DNA from: Kutzneria buriramensis
GTDB taxonomy: Bacteria > Actinomycetota > Actinomycetes > Mycobacteriales > Pseudonocardiaceae
Direction: 5' to 3'
Assembly: GCF_003387475.1 (NCBI RefSeq)
Contig: NZ_QUNO01000004.1
Coordinates: 372,001 to 436,000 of the forward strand
Length of the DNA: 64,000 bases
This document shows, in pieces, positions 35,610-44,845 of the stretch; position 1 is the first letter of the stretch, and every line of letters begins with the position of its first letter. A program made the translations under genes and the position numbers. The notes under the pieces are model-generated. The model was not told the DNA's origin, did not search any database, and saw only the letters and a list, made by a program, of their open reading frames with translations.

Positions 35610-37418
35610 TCACATGCCCAGGGCCCGCCGGGTGAAGTCCACCTCGATGGCCGTCTGCTTGATCGTCTCGGCGACCACCAGTGAGCCGTGGCCCGCCTCG
35701 TACCGGTACACCTCGTACGGGGCCGTGCGCGCGGCCAGCCGGTCCAGGTAGTTGTCGATCTGCCGGATCGGGCAGCGCGGGTCGTTCTCGCCGGCCAGCA
35801 CCAGCACCGGGGCCGTCACCTCGTCCACGTAGGTCAGCGGCGAGCACTCCCGGTACAGGTCCGGCAGCTCCTCCGGCGAGCCGCCGAACAGGGCGCGGTC
35901 GAAGGCCCGCAGCGGCTCCATCTCGTCCTCGTACGCCGCGACGTAGTCCGCGACCGGCACGCCGGCGACGCCGACCGCCCAGCGCTTGGGCTGCACGCCC
36001 AGCGCCAGCAGGGTCAGGTAGCCGCCCCAGGACGCGCCGTTGATCACGCACTTGCTTGGGTCGGCGAGCCCGGACTCGACCGCCCAGTCGTGCACCGCGG
36101 CGATGTCCTCCAGCTCCGTCAGACCCGGCCGGCCCTCGATCGCGTCGCGCCACTGCGAGCCGTAGCCCGTGGAGCCGCGGTAGTTCACCTGCACCACCGC
36201 GAAGCCGGCGTCCAGCCAGACCGCGCGGTAGGGCGAGAACCGGTCCTCGTCGTTCGCGTGCGGGCCGCCGTGGATGGCGAAAACCGTTGGCAGCGGGCCG
36301 TCTCCGGCGTTCGCCGGGCGGGAGATCAGCGCGTGCACGTCACCGACGAAGGCATCCTCCATCGGCTGTGAGGACGGCGCCTTGTCACCCGGCGGCGTCA
36401 GCAGCACGCGGTCGCCGTCGGCGCTCAGCGTGCGCACCACCGACGGGTGCTCCGCCGAGGACCAGGAGTACTCCACCGACCCGTCCGGCCGCGCGCCCGC
36501 GCCGCCGATCGTCCCCTTGGGAATGTCCAGAGTGGACAGCTCGTCGGCGGCGATGTCGTAGCGGTGCAACGTGGTCCGCGACCGGTAGCTGTGCACGATC
36601 AGCAGCGCGCTGCCGTCGGTGTACCAGTCGGCGGAGAGCTCCCCGGGCAGGTCGAGGTGGATCTCCGTCTCGGTGTCGGCCTCGACGTCCCAGATCAGCA
36701 GCTCTTCCTTGCCGCGGCGTTCGTGCAGCACCAGCAGGCGGGGGTCGCCGGCTACGGGGCAGAACGCGATGCCGTCCAGGCCCTTGCCCTTGCCGTCCCA
36801 CTTCTCCGCCACCACCACGCCGTCGGCCACGTTCAGCACGCGCAGTGCAGGGTGCCGGCTGTCGCCGTGTTCCGAGTGCGAGATCGCCAGCAGGCGTTCG
36901 TCGTGGGACAGGCTCGCCACGCCGCCGTCGTTCTCGTTGACGTAGATCACCTCCGGCTGGCCGCCCCGGGTCACCCAGATCGTCGTCCCGTCATCGGTCG
37001 ACGCCCCCACCGCCACCGTGCCGTCCCCGACCTGGAGGCCCGCCGGGTACCCGTCGTGCACCCCCGGCAGCGCCGGCTGCTTCTCGCCGCCGGCGTAGGG
37101 CTCCACCACCCAGCTGCCGAACTCGTCGCCATCGGTGTCGTTGAACCACCAGATCTGCTCGCCGTTCGGGCTCAGCGTCGAGTGCAGGGTCCCGTTCGGC
37201 CGGTCCGTGACCTGCCGGTGCGTGTCCGTGGCGCGGTCCCAGGCGTACACCTCCCACACCCCGCTGGCGTTGGAGACGTACAGGGAGCGGTCCGGCGCGT
37301 TCAACGCCCAGTCCGGCAGCGACACCCGTCGCGCCGTGAACCGCGCGCGCCAGCGCTGTTCAGCCTCGGGGTCCTCGAACAGCCGATCCGGCACGGGGGC
37401 AACGGGATGATTGGTCAC
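35610..37418 (-). CDS. S9-family prolyl oligopeptidase (second copy)
   Basis: 602 residues: beta-propeller (about 40-350) then hydrolase domain. Catalytic Ser463 in GASWGGY, Asp546 in AGENDPRCP and His577 in EAGHGS. No signal peptide is seen. It is a distant paralogue of the 6919-8676 gene and probably degrades cytoplasmic peptides. It converges on dps. Confidence 0.88.
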   Translation of the reverse strand: MTNHPVAPVPDRLFEDPEAEQRWRARFTARRVSLPDWALNAPDRSLYVSNASGVWEVYAWDRATDTHRQVTDRPNGTLHSTLSPNGEQIWWFNDTDGDEFGSWVVEPYAGGEKQPALPGVHDGYPAGLQVGDGTVAVGASTDDGTTIWVTRGGQPEVIYVNENDGGVASLSHDERLLAISHSEHGDSRHPALRVLNVADGVVVAEKWDGKGKGLDGIAFCPVAGDPRLLVLHERRGKEELLIWDVEADTETEIHLDLPGELSADWYTDGSALLIVHSYRSRTTLHRYDIAADELSTLDIPKGTIGGAGARPDGSVEYSWSSAEHPSVVRTLSADGDRVLLTPPGDKAPSSQPMEDAFVGDVHALISRPANAGDGPLPTVFAIHGGPHANDEDRFSPYRAVWLDAGFAVVQVNYRGSTGYGSQWRDAIEGRPGLTELEDIAAVHDWAVESGLADPSKCVINGASWGGYLTLLALGVQPKRWAVGVAGVPVADYVAAYEDEMEPLRAFDRALFGGSPEELPDLYRECSPLTYVDEVTAPVLVLAGENDPRCPIRQIDNYLDRLAARTAPYEVYRYEAGHGSLVVAETIKQTAIEVDFTRRALGM

Positions 37419-37544
37419 CCCCCGATCCTGTCACGACCGGCGGCGTTCTTCACGAGGGTGCGGACCGCCCCTGGTGGCGGCCAGGGTCGATCCGCCGCAT
37501 CAATGAAAACGTTCTCAAACCGCCGTGTCAACTACCTTGCCGCC

Positions 37545-38027
37545 ATGCAGCCGCAGGTCTCCATCTGGGTCCCCCTGGCCGTGGGTCTCATCGGTCTTCT
37601 CGGCGTCCTGGCCACGCAACTGATCACCACCCGCCGCGACCTCTCTCGCGAGGCCGCCGCCATCCGCCGTGCCGATCACATCTTCTGGCGCGACAAACGC
37701 CTCGACGCCGCCCTGACCCTTCTCGTCACCATGAACGCCTGGCGCGAGATCGTCGTCGACACCTGGCACAACCCGCCCGACGACGCCACCTACGCCGAAC
37801 TCCACGCCGCCGTCACCACCATGAGCGACACCCTTGCCACTCTGAAACTCATAGGCACCAACGAAATCCGCCAGGCCGCCACCCAAGCAGTGGACGACCT
37901 CCTCACCACCGCCGCCACCGTCCGCACCTCCCCCGCCACCGCCGACCTAGCCGCCGCCTCCCGCCACCTCAGCGCCACCATCAACATCCTCCGCGACCAC
38001 CTCCGACACTCCCTCTCGATTCCCTGA
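37545..38027 (+). CDS. membrane-anchored protein of unknown function
   Basis: 160 residues: one N-terminal membrane helix (VSIWVPLAVGLIGLLGVLATQLI) followed by a soluble, all-helical region with RRDLSREAAAIRRADHIFWRDKRLDA. TACCTT at 37533-37538 ends six bases before ATG 37545, supporting a leaderless start over ATG 37503. Resembles small inner-membrane proteins with a cytoplasmic helical bundle. No family recognised. Confidence 0.65.
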   Translation: MQPQVSIWVPLAVGLIGLLGVLATQLITTRRDLSREAAAIRRADHIFWRDKRLDAALTLLVTMNAWREIVVDTWHNPPDDATYAELHAAVTTMSDTLATLKLIGTNEIRQAATQAVDDLLTTAATVRTSPATADLAAASRHLSATINILRDHLRHSLSIP

Positions 38028-38316
38028 CCGCTCTGGCAAGGCGAAGGAGTGGAGAGCAGGAAAGGTGTAGGGGACGGAGCGCCTCCTGCCTTGCCCTTGT
38101 CCGAGGGATTTACCACTCAGCAGTCTGTGATCTCGTCCGTAGAGCTGTCGTGGGTAGGAGTTGGTAGGTCCCCTGATACGACGGCTCGCGTCGTGCGCTC
38201 GGCGTCGCCCGTTCGGCAGATCGGCGGAGTCTGAGGGTCCCTCGCGGCCGTAATCTGGGACCTACGCCTGGAACGTCCAGGTCAGGGGCGTCCAGGTCGA
38301 GGGCTTGAGGTGCGGC

Positions 38317-39204
38317 ATGTCGATGAGCACGGGCCAGAACCTGACAGCGTCGTTGGAGCATGTCACGGCCTCCTACCTCGATCCAACAGGTCAGGCCCGT
38401 CCGACCGCAGCGGCGGCGATCACCCCGACACCCGGCCAGTTGGCTGGTTACATCGATCTCAGCCTGAACGAACCCCAACTGGTCCGGAGCCTGCACGAAG
38501 CGACCACTGATCTGCACGAACGCCCCGGGCTCGCGGCGGTCCTGCCGACACTGCTCGAGGATGCGCTGTCCCTGACGGGCGCCGAGGCCGGGAACATCCA
38601 GCTGCTGGACCCTCGGGACGGCTCGCTGATACTGGTCACCCAACTCGGGTTCGGCCCCGAGTTCCTCGACCACTTCGCGGTCGTCAACGACGGCGGTTCC
38701 GTCTGTGGACGGGCCGCCTCCTCGTGTGCCCAGGTGGTCGTGCCCGACGTTCGGGAAGACCTGGCCTGTGCCCCGCATCAACGAGTGTTCCGCGCTGCCG
38801 GTGTTCGTGCCGTCCAGTCCACTCCCCTGGTGGACCGCGCCGGCCGGATGATCGGCATGATCTCCACCCACCGGCCGCATCCCGCCGAGCCAGGTGAACG
38901 GGACCTGCGGTTCATCGAGCTCTACGGCCACCTCGCCGGTGAGGTCATCGCCCGCCAGCTGGGCATTGCGTCTCCGGTGGCATCGAACGGCACCACGCCG
39001 AGGTCGGTCTCGCGTGAGGCGGCCCTGGCACAGCTGCTCGACGATGCGGTCAACGGGATCCTCGACGCCGGACTGAGCTTCGCCGCGGCCCTGTCGCTAA
39101 GCAGCGACGACCTCCTCGTCCAGCAGTTGCGGGCCGGTATCGCCACGCTGGACGACACCATCCGCGCAATTCAACTGAGCATGTACGAACTCGGCAGGCC
39201 CTGA
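38317..39204 (+). CDS. GAF-domain sensor-like protein
   Basis: 295 residues. A GAF domain spans about 60-205 (ALSLTGAEAGNIQLLDPRDGSLILVTQLGFGPEFLDHF, then RAVQSTPLVDRAGRMIGMISTH). The C-terminal 80 residues are helical (IRAIQLSMYELGRP). No kinase, phosphatase or cyclase output domain is present, so it may work with a partner. Start chosen at MSMSTG; an upstream TTG is possible. The 289 bases before it hold no convincing gene. Confidence 0.72.
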   Translation: MSMSTGQNLTASLEHVTASYLDPTGQARPTAAAAITPTPGQLAGYIDLSLNEPQLVRSLHEATTDLHERPGLAAVLPTLLEDALSLTGAEAGNIQLLDPRDGSLILVTQLGFGPEFLDHFAVVNDGGSVCGRAASSCAQVVVPDVREDLACAPHQRVFRAAGVRAVQSTPLVDRAGRMIGMISTHRPHPAEPGERDLRFIELYGHLAGEVIARQLGIASPVASNGTTPRSVSREAALAQLLDDAVNGILDAGLSFAAALSLSSDDLLVQQLRAGIATLDDTIRAIQLSMYELGRP

Positions 39205-39474
39205 GCCAGGCACGAGTTGGCTCGCAATCGATTCTCTCTGCGTGCCTGTGGGGCCGGGAATGGAGAAACGATTGTTCCTCACAAAGTCGGATGATCTTGA
39301 GTCATGCCCGCGCCCGCACCACGCTGGGGCTGGTCTCCGTCTTGGCCGCAGGCCTCGGAGTGGACGGCAACCTGACTGTCTTGCAGGCGTGAGGCGGCCC
39401 GGTGGAAGCCATCGCATCGGCTGTCGCCGGACGGACCTTCGCGGTCGAAGGAGCGTAGTCACTCAGACACAAAT
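39205..39474. other. intergenic region without a supported gene
   Basis: About 270 bases between the GAF gene and the tRNA-Pro terminator. Short frames are present (for example TTLGLVSVLAAGLGVDGNLTVLQA), but none has a start and ribosome site I can defend. It might hold a gene remnant. Confidence 0.4.
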
Positions 39475-39508
39475 CAGGGGCTGCCCGCTATACAGCGAGC
39501 AGCCCCTG
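39475..39508 (-). terminator. terminator of tRNA-Pro
   Basis: CAGGGGCTGC pairs with GCAGCCCCTG around a second pair CGCT/AGCG, directly after the tRNA 3' end in its direction of transcription. Stable two-part stem. Confidence 0.7.
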
Positions 39509-39510
39509 AC

Positions 39511-39588
<78 letters not shown>

Positions 39589-39609
39589 GTTGATCGAACG
39601 AGGGGAAGT

Positions 39610-40572
39610 CTAGCTGATGTCCGCGCCAGCTCCGAATCGGGTCCGGTTTCCGCGGCCGGACCCGTCTTGACCTGCGACGTTGCTGCGGGGCACGAGGGTG
39701 AGCAGGCTGGCTTCGGGCGGGCAGGCGAAGCGGACGGGCGCATAAGGCGAGGTCCCGAGGCCTGCGGACACGTTGAGCCAGGTGTGGGCGCCCCAGCGGG
39801 AGACGCCACGGGCGCGGGTGCGATCCAGCTCACAGTTCGTGACGAGCGCCCCGTAGCCGGGCACGCGGAGCTGGCCGCCGTGGGTGTGGCCGGCCATGAC
39901 GAGGTCGTAGCCGTCGGCGGCGAACAGGTCGAGGACCCGGGGCTCGGGTGAGTGAGTGACGCCGAGCCGGAGCGCGGCGGAGGGGTCGGGCTGGCCGGCG
40001 ATGTCCTCGTAGCGGTCGCGCTTGAGGTGCGGGTCGTCGACGCCGGCGGCGACGATGGTCTGCTCGGCGACGCTGAAGGTCTGCCGGCTGTGGGTGAGGT
40101 CGATCCAGCCGTGTTCGACGAACGCGGCGCGCAGGTCGCGCCAGGGCAGCGGGATGCCGTGGATGCGCTTCTTGCGGGCCTTGGGCAGCAGGTAGCGCAC
40201 CGGGTTCTTGGGCTTGGGCGCGTAGTAGTCGTTGCTGCCGAACACGAACACGCCGGGCAGGTCGAGCAGCGGGCCGAGGGCCCGCACGACGGCGGGCACG
40301 GCGTGCCGGTGGGCCAGGTTGTCGCCGGTGTTGACGACGAGGTCGGGTGCGAGGGTGGCGAGGTCGGCGACCCAGCGCTGCTTGGACCGCTGCCCCGGCA
40401 TCATGTGCAGGTCGGAGATGTGCAGCACCCGCAGCGGCGCCGCGCCTTCGGCGAGCACCGGCACGGTGGCTTCGCGCAGGGTCCACCGTGTCCGCTCGAT
40501 GGCGGCGGCGTAGCCGACGGTGGCTGCTCCCAGGGCGGCGGTGCCCACGACTATCCGACCGAACGTCTTCAC
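39610..40572 (-). CDS. calcineurin-like metallophosphoesterase, membrane-anchored
   Basis: 320 residues with an N-terminal helix (TAALGAATVGYAAAIE) that could be a membrane anchor. Metal motifs in order: HISDLHMM, NTGDNLAH, FGSNDYY, GVTHSPEP and MAGHTHGGQ. Together these make the UDP-2,3-diacylglucosamine/YkuE-like phosphoesterase class. It occupies the place of the mycobacterial Rv3683 relative near ponA2. Substrate unknown. tRNA-Pro lies 21 bases after its stop. Confidence 0.85.
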   Translation of the reverse strand: MKTFGRIVVGTAALGAATVGYAAAIERTRWTLREATVPVLAEGAAPLRVLHISDLHMMPGQRSKQRWVADLATLAPDLVVNTGDNLAHRHAVPAVVRALGPLLDLPGVFVFGSNDYYAPKPKNPVRYLLPKARKKRIHGIPLPWRDLRAAFVEHGWIDLTHSRQTFSVAEQTIVAAGVDDPHLKRDRYEDIAGQPDPSAALRLGVTHSPEPRVLDLFAADGYDLVMAGHTHGGQLRVPGYGALVTNCELDRTRARGVSRWGAHTWLNVSAGLGTSPYAPVRFACPPEASLLTLVPRSNVAGQDGSGRGNRTRFGAGADIS

Positions 40573-40637
40573 GCCTCCAGGGTACGGCCGTTTACTCGAT
40601 CGGGGTTGTGGTGCCCGCCGGAGTAGCGTTTGCGCCC

Positions 40638-41108
40638 ATGGCGGAGTTGAAGGCGAAGCTGCGGACCGATCTGACCGCGGCGATGAAGGCCAGGGAGACG
40701 ACGGTGGTCGGCACCCTGCGGATGGCGTTGGCGGCGGTGACCAACGAGGAGGTCGCCGGCAAGGTCGCGCGTGAGCTGTCCGACGACGAGGTCCTCAAGG
40801 TGCTCACCCGCGAGGTGAAGAAGCGCAACGAGGCGGCGGAGGCGTTCGCCGGCGCGGGCCGCAAGGAGCAGGCGGACGCGGAGCTGGCCGAGGCCGAGGT
40901 GCTGAAGTCGTACCTGCCGGCGCAGCTGTCCGATGAGGAGCTCGCCGAGATCGTGGCGCAGGCCGTCGCCGAGGTCGCCGCGCAGTCGGGCGAGCAGCCG
41001 GGGCAGAAGCAGATGGGGCAGGTCATGAAGGCCGCCAATGCGAAGGTCGCCGGCCGCGCCGAGGGCGGCCGGGTCGCCGCCGCCGTGAAGGCGAAGCTGC
41101 TGGGCTGA
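40638..41108 (+). CDS. GatB/YqeY-domain protein
   Basis: 156 residues, the full length of stand-alone YqeY proteins: LRTDLTAAMKARETTVVGTLRMALAA at the N-terminus and GQVMKAANAKVAGRAEGGRVAAAVKAKL at the C-terminus. Related to the tRNA-binding tail of GatB; role unclear. TAGCGT (40624-40629) precedes ATG 40638 by eight bases. Divergent from the phosphoesterase. Confidence 0.9.
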   Translation: MAELKAKLRTDLTAAMKARETTVVGTLRMALAAVTNEEVAGKVARELSDDEVLKVLTREVKKRNEAAEAFAGAGRKEQADAELAEAEVLKSYLPAQLSDEELAEIVAQAVAEVAAQSGEQPGQKQMGQVMKAANAKVAGRAEGGRVAAAVKAKLLG

Positions 41109-41213
41109 GGCGCCGATGGGCCGGGAGTCGTCCGCTCCCGGTCCTGTGGGTCGCCCCGGAACCTTGTTGGATTCCTCGGTTTCCGGCGTTCGCCCACGTG
41201 CGAAGGGACGCTG

Positions 41214-41666
41214 GTGGCGGTGTCGATGTCGGAGCCGGCGGTGTACCGCTGTTCCCTGCGCAACGGGCGCGTGTCGTACCTGGTGTCCGTGATGGGACTG
41301 CTCACCGCCGGCGTCCTCGCCGCCGGCCTGCTCGGCGGCGGGGTGGCCGGCCGGGGCGTCGGTCAGCTCCTGGCCTGGCTGGCCGTGGTCGTGCTCGTGG
41401 TCGGGCCGACCATCGCCTACCTGCGCCGCACCAGGATCGTCATCGACGCAGAACAGGTCCGGGTACACACCCTGGTCGGCGTGGCCGGCTCCGCGCGGCG
41501 GGCGGCCGTCGCCAAGGTCATCGTTCCGCGGTCCGGTATCGGCTTTTTCGTCGATGCCGACGGAAAAGTGCTGGTTCCCTTCCGGGACGCCTACACCCGG
41601 GAGCAGCTGGCCGCGATGGCTGGCGTGCTCGGGGTCGACCTGGTGACGACAGGCAAGTCGAAGTGA
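41214..41666 (+). CDS. membrane protein with PH-like domain
   Basis: 150 residues: two membrane segments (about 20-45 and 50-68) and a C-terminal beta-rich domain (RIVIDAEQVRVHTLVGVAGSARRAAVAKVIVP..FVDADGKVLVPFRDAYTREQLAAMAGVLGV) typical of small bacterial PH-like proteins. Start GTG 41214. Unknown function. Confidence 0.7.
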   Translation: MAVSMSEPAVYRCSLRNGRVSYLVSVMGLLTAGVLAAGLLGGGVAGRGVGQLLAWLAVVVLVVGPTIAYLRRTRIVIDAEQVRVHTLVGVAGSARRAAVAKVIVPRSGIGFFVDADGKVLVPFRDAYTREQLAAMAGVLGVDLVTTGKSK

Positions 41667-41783
41667 CCATTACGGCGAGCGCACGTGGTCGCTGTACGGC
41701 CGTCAGCGGAAACGGCCGCTGTCCGGGGTGGCGTACCTGATCGCGGCGCTGTCGTTCGGCGTCATCGTGCGGCGCCTGCGAAT

Positions 41784-41821
41784 GACGAGGGGCCGGGAGC
41801 GATCGCTCCCGGCCCCTCGTC
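41784..41821. terminator. 38-bp palindrome after the PBP gene
   Basis: GACGAGGGGCCGGGAGCGA followed directly by its reverse complement, three bases beyond the PBP stop. No loop bases beyond the central CGATCG. A strong bidirectional terminator for the PBP gene and perhaps for the plus-strand PH-like gene. Confidence 0.8.
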
Positions 41822-41824
41822 AGG

Positions 41825-44221
41825 TCAGCCGCCCGGTGTGTTCGACGTTGACGTCGGTGGCGGTGAGGTCGCGCCCGGGGCCTGGGGCACGAAGCCGGTG
41901 CTCACGTAGAGCGTGACGGTCTGGCTGTGCGGGGCCGAGCCGATCGGGGTCTCGCCGACGACGGTGCCCTTGGGGGCGGTGGAGTTGAAGTCGGCGGTCT
42001 GCACGCCGGGGTAGCCGGCGGACTTGAGCGCATTGGTGGCGTCGCCGACGTTCTGGCCGACAACGTACGGGATGGCGGGCCCATGGTTGTTCTTGTCCAT
42101 GTACGCCGGGTCGGCGTTGGGCAGCGGCAGCGTCGGCGTGCCGGCGAGGATCTGGTTGAAGGCGTTGAAGAACGTCGGCGCGGCCACGGTGCCACCGAAC
42201 GCGCCGTTGGCGCCGGCGCAGTTCGGGCTGCTGTGGACGGGCAGCGTGCCGCAGATGGGCTCCGGCGTGGAGCCGTCGGCGTAGACCATGGATGAGGCCG
42301 CGAAGTTGGGCAGGATGCCGAGGAATCCGACCGACCGGCTGGTCTCGGTGGTGCCGGTCTTGCCGGCCATCGGTCGGGTCCAGTGCGCATTCTTCGCGGC
42401 CTGCACCGAGGTGCCGCTGATGGTGTCGTCCTTGAGGCCGTTGACGATCGTGTCGGCGACGGCCTTGTTGACCACCTGCTCACAGGCCGGGGCGTTGATC
42501 TGGACCGGCTTGCCGGTGTGGTCGGTCACCCCGGCGATCGGGTTGGGCGGGCACCACACGCCGCCGCTGGCCAGGGTCGCGCCGACGTTGGCCAGCTCCA
42601 GCGGGCTCAGCGGGGTCACGCCGAGGGTGAACGACACATTGTTCAGCATCGACTGGCTCTGCGGCTTGGTCGTCAGCTCGTTCGCGCCGTTCGGGTCCGG
42701 CGCCCCGCCGGCCTGGTTGGTCTTCATTGTGTTGCGCATGCCCAGCCGCGACGCCATGTCCAGCACCGCCGGCATGCCCGCGCCGAGCTCGACGTTGGTG
42801 AACGAGGTGTTCGGCGAGATAGCTAGCGCCTCGTGCAGGGTGATCGGATCCGGGTTGGTCGCGTCGTCGTTGGCGACCGTGTGGCACTTCGTGTCGGGGT
42901 ACCGGACCGGTGGGAAGAAGCAGAACGTCTTCGGATTGGGGATGCCGGTGTTGAGGCCGACCTGGCCCTTCTCCATGGCCGCCGCGGTGGTGAAGATCTT
43001 GTAGATGGAGCCGGCGCCGAAGTTGTCGCTGACGTCGGCGGGCAGGTTGGTCAGGGTCTGTCCCTGGGCCGAGTCCACGCCCAGGTCCCGGTTGGCCACC
43101 ATGGCCACGATGTCGTGCGACTGGGTGCCCGGCTTGACGATCACGAACGTGTTCGCGATGCCGCTGGCCGTCTTGCCCACGTTCGTCTCGGCCGCCTGCT
43201 TGGCGATCTTGGAGATGCCCGGGTCCAGGTTGGTCTTGATCACGTAGCCACCGGTCTGCAACTGGTCCCCGGTGAAGCCGGCGTCGTGCAGGTAGCCGAG
43301 CACGTAGTCGCAGTAGAAGCCGTCCTCCGGGGCCACGCCCACGCAGCCGGAGCCGGGCAGCTGCGGCTCGGGGCCGACGCCCAGGTCGGTCTTCTTGGCG
43401 GCGGCGCCGGTGTCCTGGGTGATCTTGCCGGTCGACACCAGGGCGTCGATCACCTGGTCGCGGCGGTTCTTGGCGGCCTGCGGGTGCTGCCACGGGTCGA
43501 AGCTGACCGGGTTGTTGACCACGCCGGCCAGCAGCGCGGACTGCTGGAGGTTGAGCTTGTCGGGGGTGGTGTTGAAGAACACCTGCGCGGCGGTGCCGAC
43601 GCCGTCCACCCGGCCGAGGAAGGTGACCAGGTTGAGGTATCGGGTCAGGATCTCGTCCTTGGACAGCTTCTTCTCCAGCTGGAGCGCGACCCGCGCCTCC
43701 TTGAGCTTGCGGGCGACGGTCTGCGCCTGCGCCTGCTCCTGGGCGGCCTTGTCGTCGCGCCCGGCGACCAGCACCTGGTAGTTCTTCACGTACTGCTGCG
43801 TGATGGTGGACGCGCCCTGCGACACGCTGCCGTTGACCTGGTTGGTCAGCATCGCGCGGAAGGTGCCCTGCCAGTCCACACCGTCGTGCTGGTAGAACCG
43901 CCGGTCCTCGATGGCGACGATCGCCGCCTTCATGAAGGGCGAGATCTGGTCGGACGGCGTGTTGACGCGGTACTGCTGGTACAGGTACGCGATCGGCTTG
44001 CCGTCCTTGTCCTCGACGACGGACATGAGCGGCGGGTCGGTGGTGACCAGGTCCGCCGACGTGGCGTCGACGGTGTCGCTCGCGCGGTTGGAGACCACGC
44101 CTAGCGCCCCGACCGTGGGGAAGAGCAGGCCCGCGACCAGAACACCGGCCAAAAGGCACAAACCGACCAACTTCACAAGACCGTTGCCGACACGCACGAC
44201 AGCCACAGTACGCGTCATCAC
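41825..44221 (-). CDS. ponA2: class A penicillin-binding protein with PASTA domain (PonA2-like)
   Basis: 798 residues. One N-terminal membrane span (about 16-42), a GT51 glycosyltransferase with Glu105 in EDRRFYQHDGVD and QGASTITQQYVKN, and a transpeptidase with nucleophile Ser405 in GSIYKIF, SPNTSF and KTG at about 621 (AGKTGTTE). A single C-terminal PASTA repeat (PYVVGQNVGDATNALKSAGYPG...) ends it. It polymerises and crosslinks peptidoglycan. Next to whiB4 and the ArsA pair, it fits PonA2 of mycobacteria, which matters for stress survival. It is divergent from whiB4. Confidence 0.93.
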   Translation of the reverse strand: MMTRTVAVVRVGNGLVKLVGLCLLAGVLVAGLLFPTVGALGVVSNRASDTVDATSADLVTTDPPLMSVVEDKDGKPIAYLYQQYRVNTPSDQISPFMKAAIVAIEDRRFYQHDGVDWQGTFRAMLTNQVNGSVSQGASTITQQYVKNYQVLVAGRDDKAAQEQAQAQTVARKLKEARVALQLEKKLSKDEILTRYLNLVTFLGRVDGVGTAAQVFFNTTPDKLNLQQSALLAGVVNNPVSFDPWQHPQAAKNRRDQVIDALVSTGKITQDTGAAAKKTDLGVGPEPQLPGSGCVGVAPEDGFYCDYVLGYLHDAGFTGDQLQTGGYVIKTNLDPGISKIAKQAAETNVGKTASGIANTFVIVKPGTQSHDIVAMVANRDLGVDSAQGQTLTNLPADVSDNFGAGSIYKIFTTAAAMEKGQVGLNTGIPNPKTFCFFPPVRYPDTKCHTVANDDATNPDPITLHEALAISPNTSFTNVELGAGMPAVLDMASRLGMRNTMKTNQAGGAPDPNGANELTTKPQSQSMLNNVSFTLGVTPLSPLELANVGATLASGGVWCPPNPIAGVTDHTGKPVQINAPACEQVVNKAVADTIVNGLKDDTISGTSVQAAKNAHWTRPMAGKTGTTETSRSVGFLGILPNFAASSMVYADGSTPEPICGTLPVHSSPNCAGANGAFGGTVAAPTFFNAFNQILAGTPTLPLPNADPAYMDKNNHGPAIPYVVGQNVGDATNALKSAGYPGVQTADFNSTAPKGTVVGETPIGSAPHSQTVTLYVSTGFVPQAPGATSPPPTSTSNTPGG

Positions 44222-44442
44222 GTGGTGCTCCGGTGTGAGCGCTCACCGCTACGTTCATTCACCACTTCGGGTGGGTGAAGCTCACATTCGGGTAACCCGG
44301 TGTTGGCATGGGAACCGGATGGCTCTACAGTCCGTCAACGTCTCATGACAACGCCGGAGGACAGTCCGCACCCGCGGTCAGCCTACGGCACCCGGTACCG
44401 GGGGGTATCGGTTTTTGGACGAGACGTAGGGGAGCGGGGGTC

Positions 44443-44745
44443 ATGCAGTTCGTTCAGGGGGATTGGCGTGTCAACGCCATGTGTCGTGACGAAGATCCGG
44501 AACAGCTGTTCGTTCGAGGCGCTGAGCAGCGCAAAGCCAAGGTCATCTGCCTGAGCTGCCCGGTGCGGACCGAGTGCCTGTCCGAGGCGCTCGACAATCG
44601 CATCGAGTTCGGTGTGTGGGGCGGAATGACCGAGCGTGAGCGCAGGGCTCTGCTCCGTCGTCGACCGGATGTCGACTCGTGGTTCGAGTTGCTGGAGTCC
44701 GCACGGCGCGAGCATGCCGATCTCGGCGAGTACAAGGTCAGTTGA
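44443..44745 (+). CDS. whiB4: WhiB-family Fe-S regulator (WhiB4/WblA)
   Basis: 100 residues. The four iron-sulfur cysteines are C14, C36, C39 and C45 (CLSCPVRTEC), followed by the GVWGG turn (57-61) and a basic C-terminus (RERRALLRRR). GGGGAGCGGGGG precedes ATG 44443. WhiB4 and WblA members sense redox and shape antioxidant response or morphological development. Placement beside ponA2 supports this subgroup. Confidence 0.92.
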   Translation: MQFVQGDWRVNAMCRDEDPEQLFVRGAEQRKAKVICLSCPVRTECLSEALDNRIEFGVWGGMTERERRALLRRRPDVDSWFELLESARREHADLGEYKVS

Positions 44746-44799
44746 TCGACGCCCTTTGTTGAGGGCTCAAAAAACAATCCAAGATCGACACCAATTTTG

Positions 44800-44827
44800 C
44801 CGGGGGCGGCAATCCCGCCGCCCCCGG
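44800..44827. terminator. bidirectional terminator between whiB4 and the ATPase genes
   Basis: CCGGGGGCGG / CCGCCCCCGG, a perfect 10-bp stem with an 8-base loop, between convergent genes. TTTT precedes it, so the minus-strand transcript gets an A-rich tail rather than U. Confidence 0.7.
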
Positions 44828-44845
44828 TGAAACGAAGCTGTCGTT

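Noticed and set aside
38049-38234. 61-codon ORF before the GAF gene
   Set aside because: Biased composition and no start signal; nothing conserved visible.
41728-41916. ORF with a possible transmembrane stretch after the PH-like gene
   Set aside because: It crosses the 38-bp palindromic terminator and runs into the PBP gene, so translation as a real protein is unlikely.
44235-44246. GTGAGCGCTCAC as a Crp site upstream of the PBP gene
   Set aside because: A perfect 12-bp palindrome, but without the six-base spacing of TGTGA-N6-TCACA, so not a Crp consensus.
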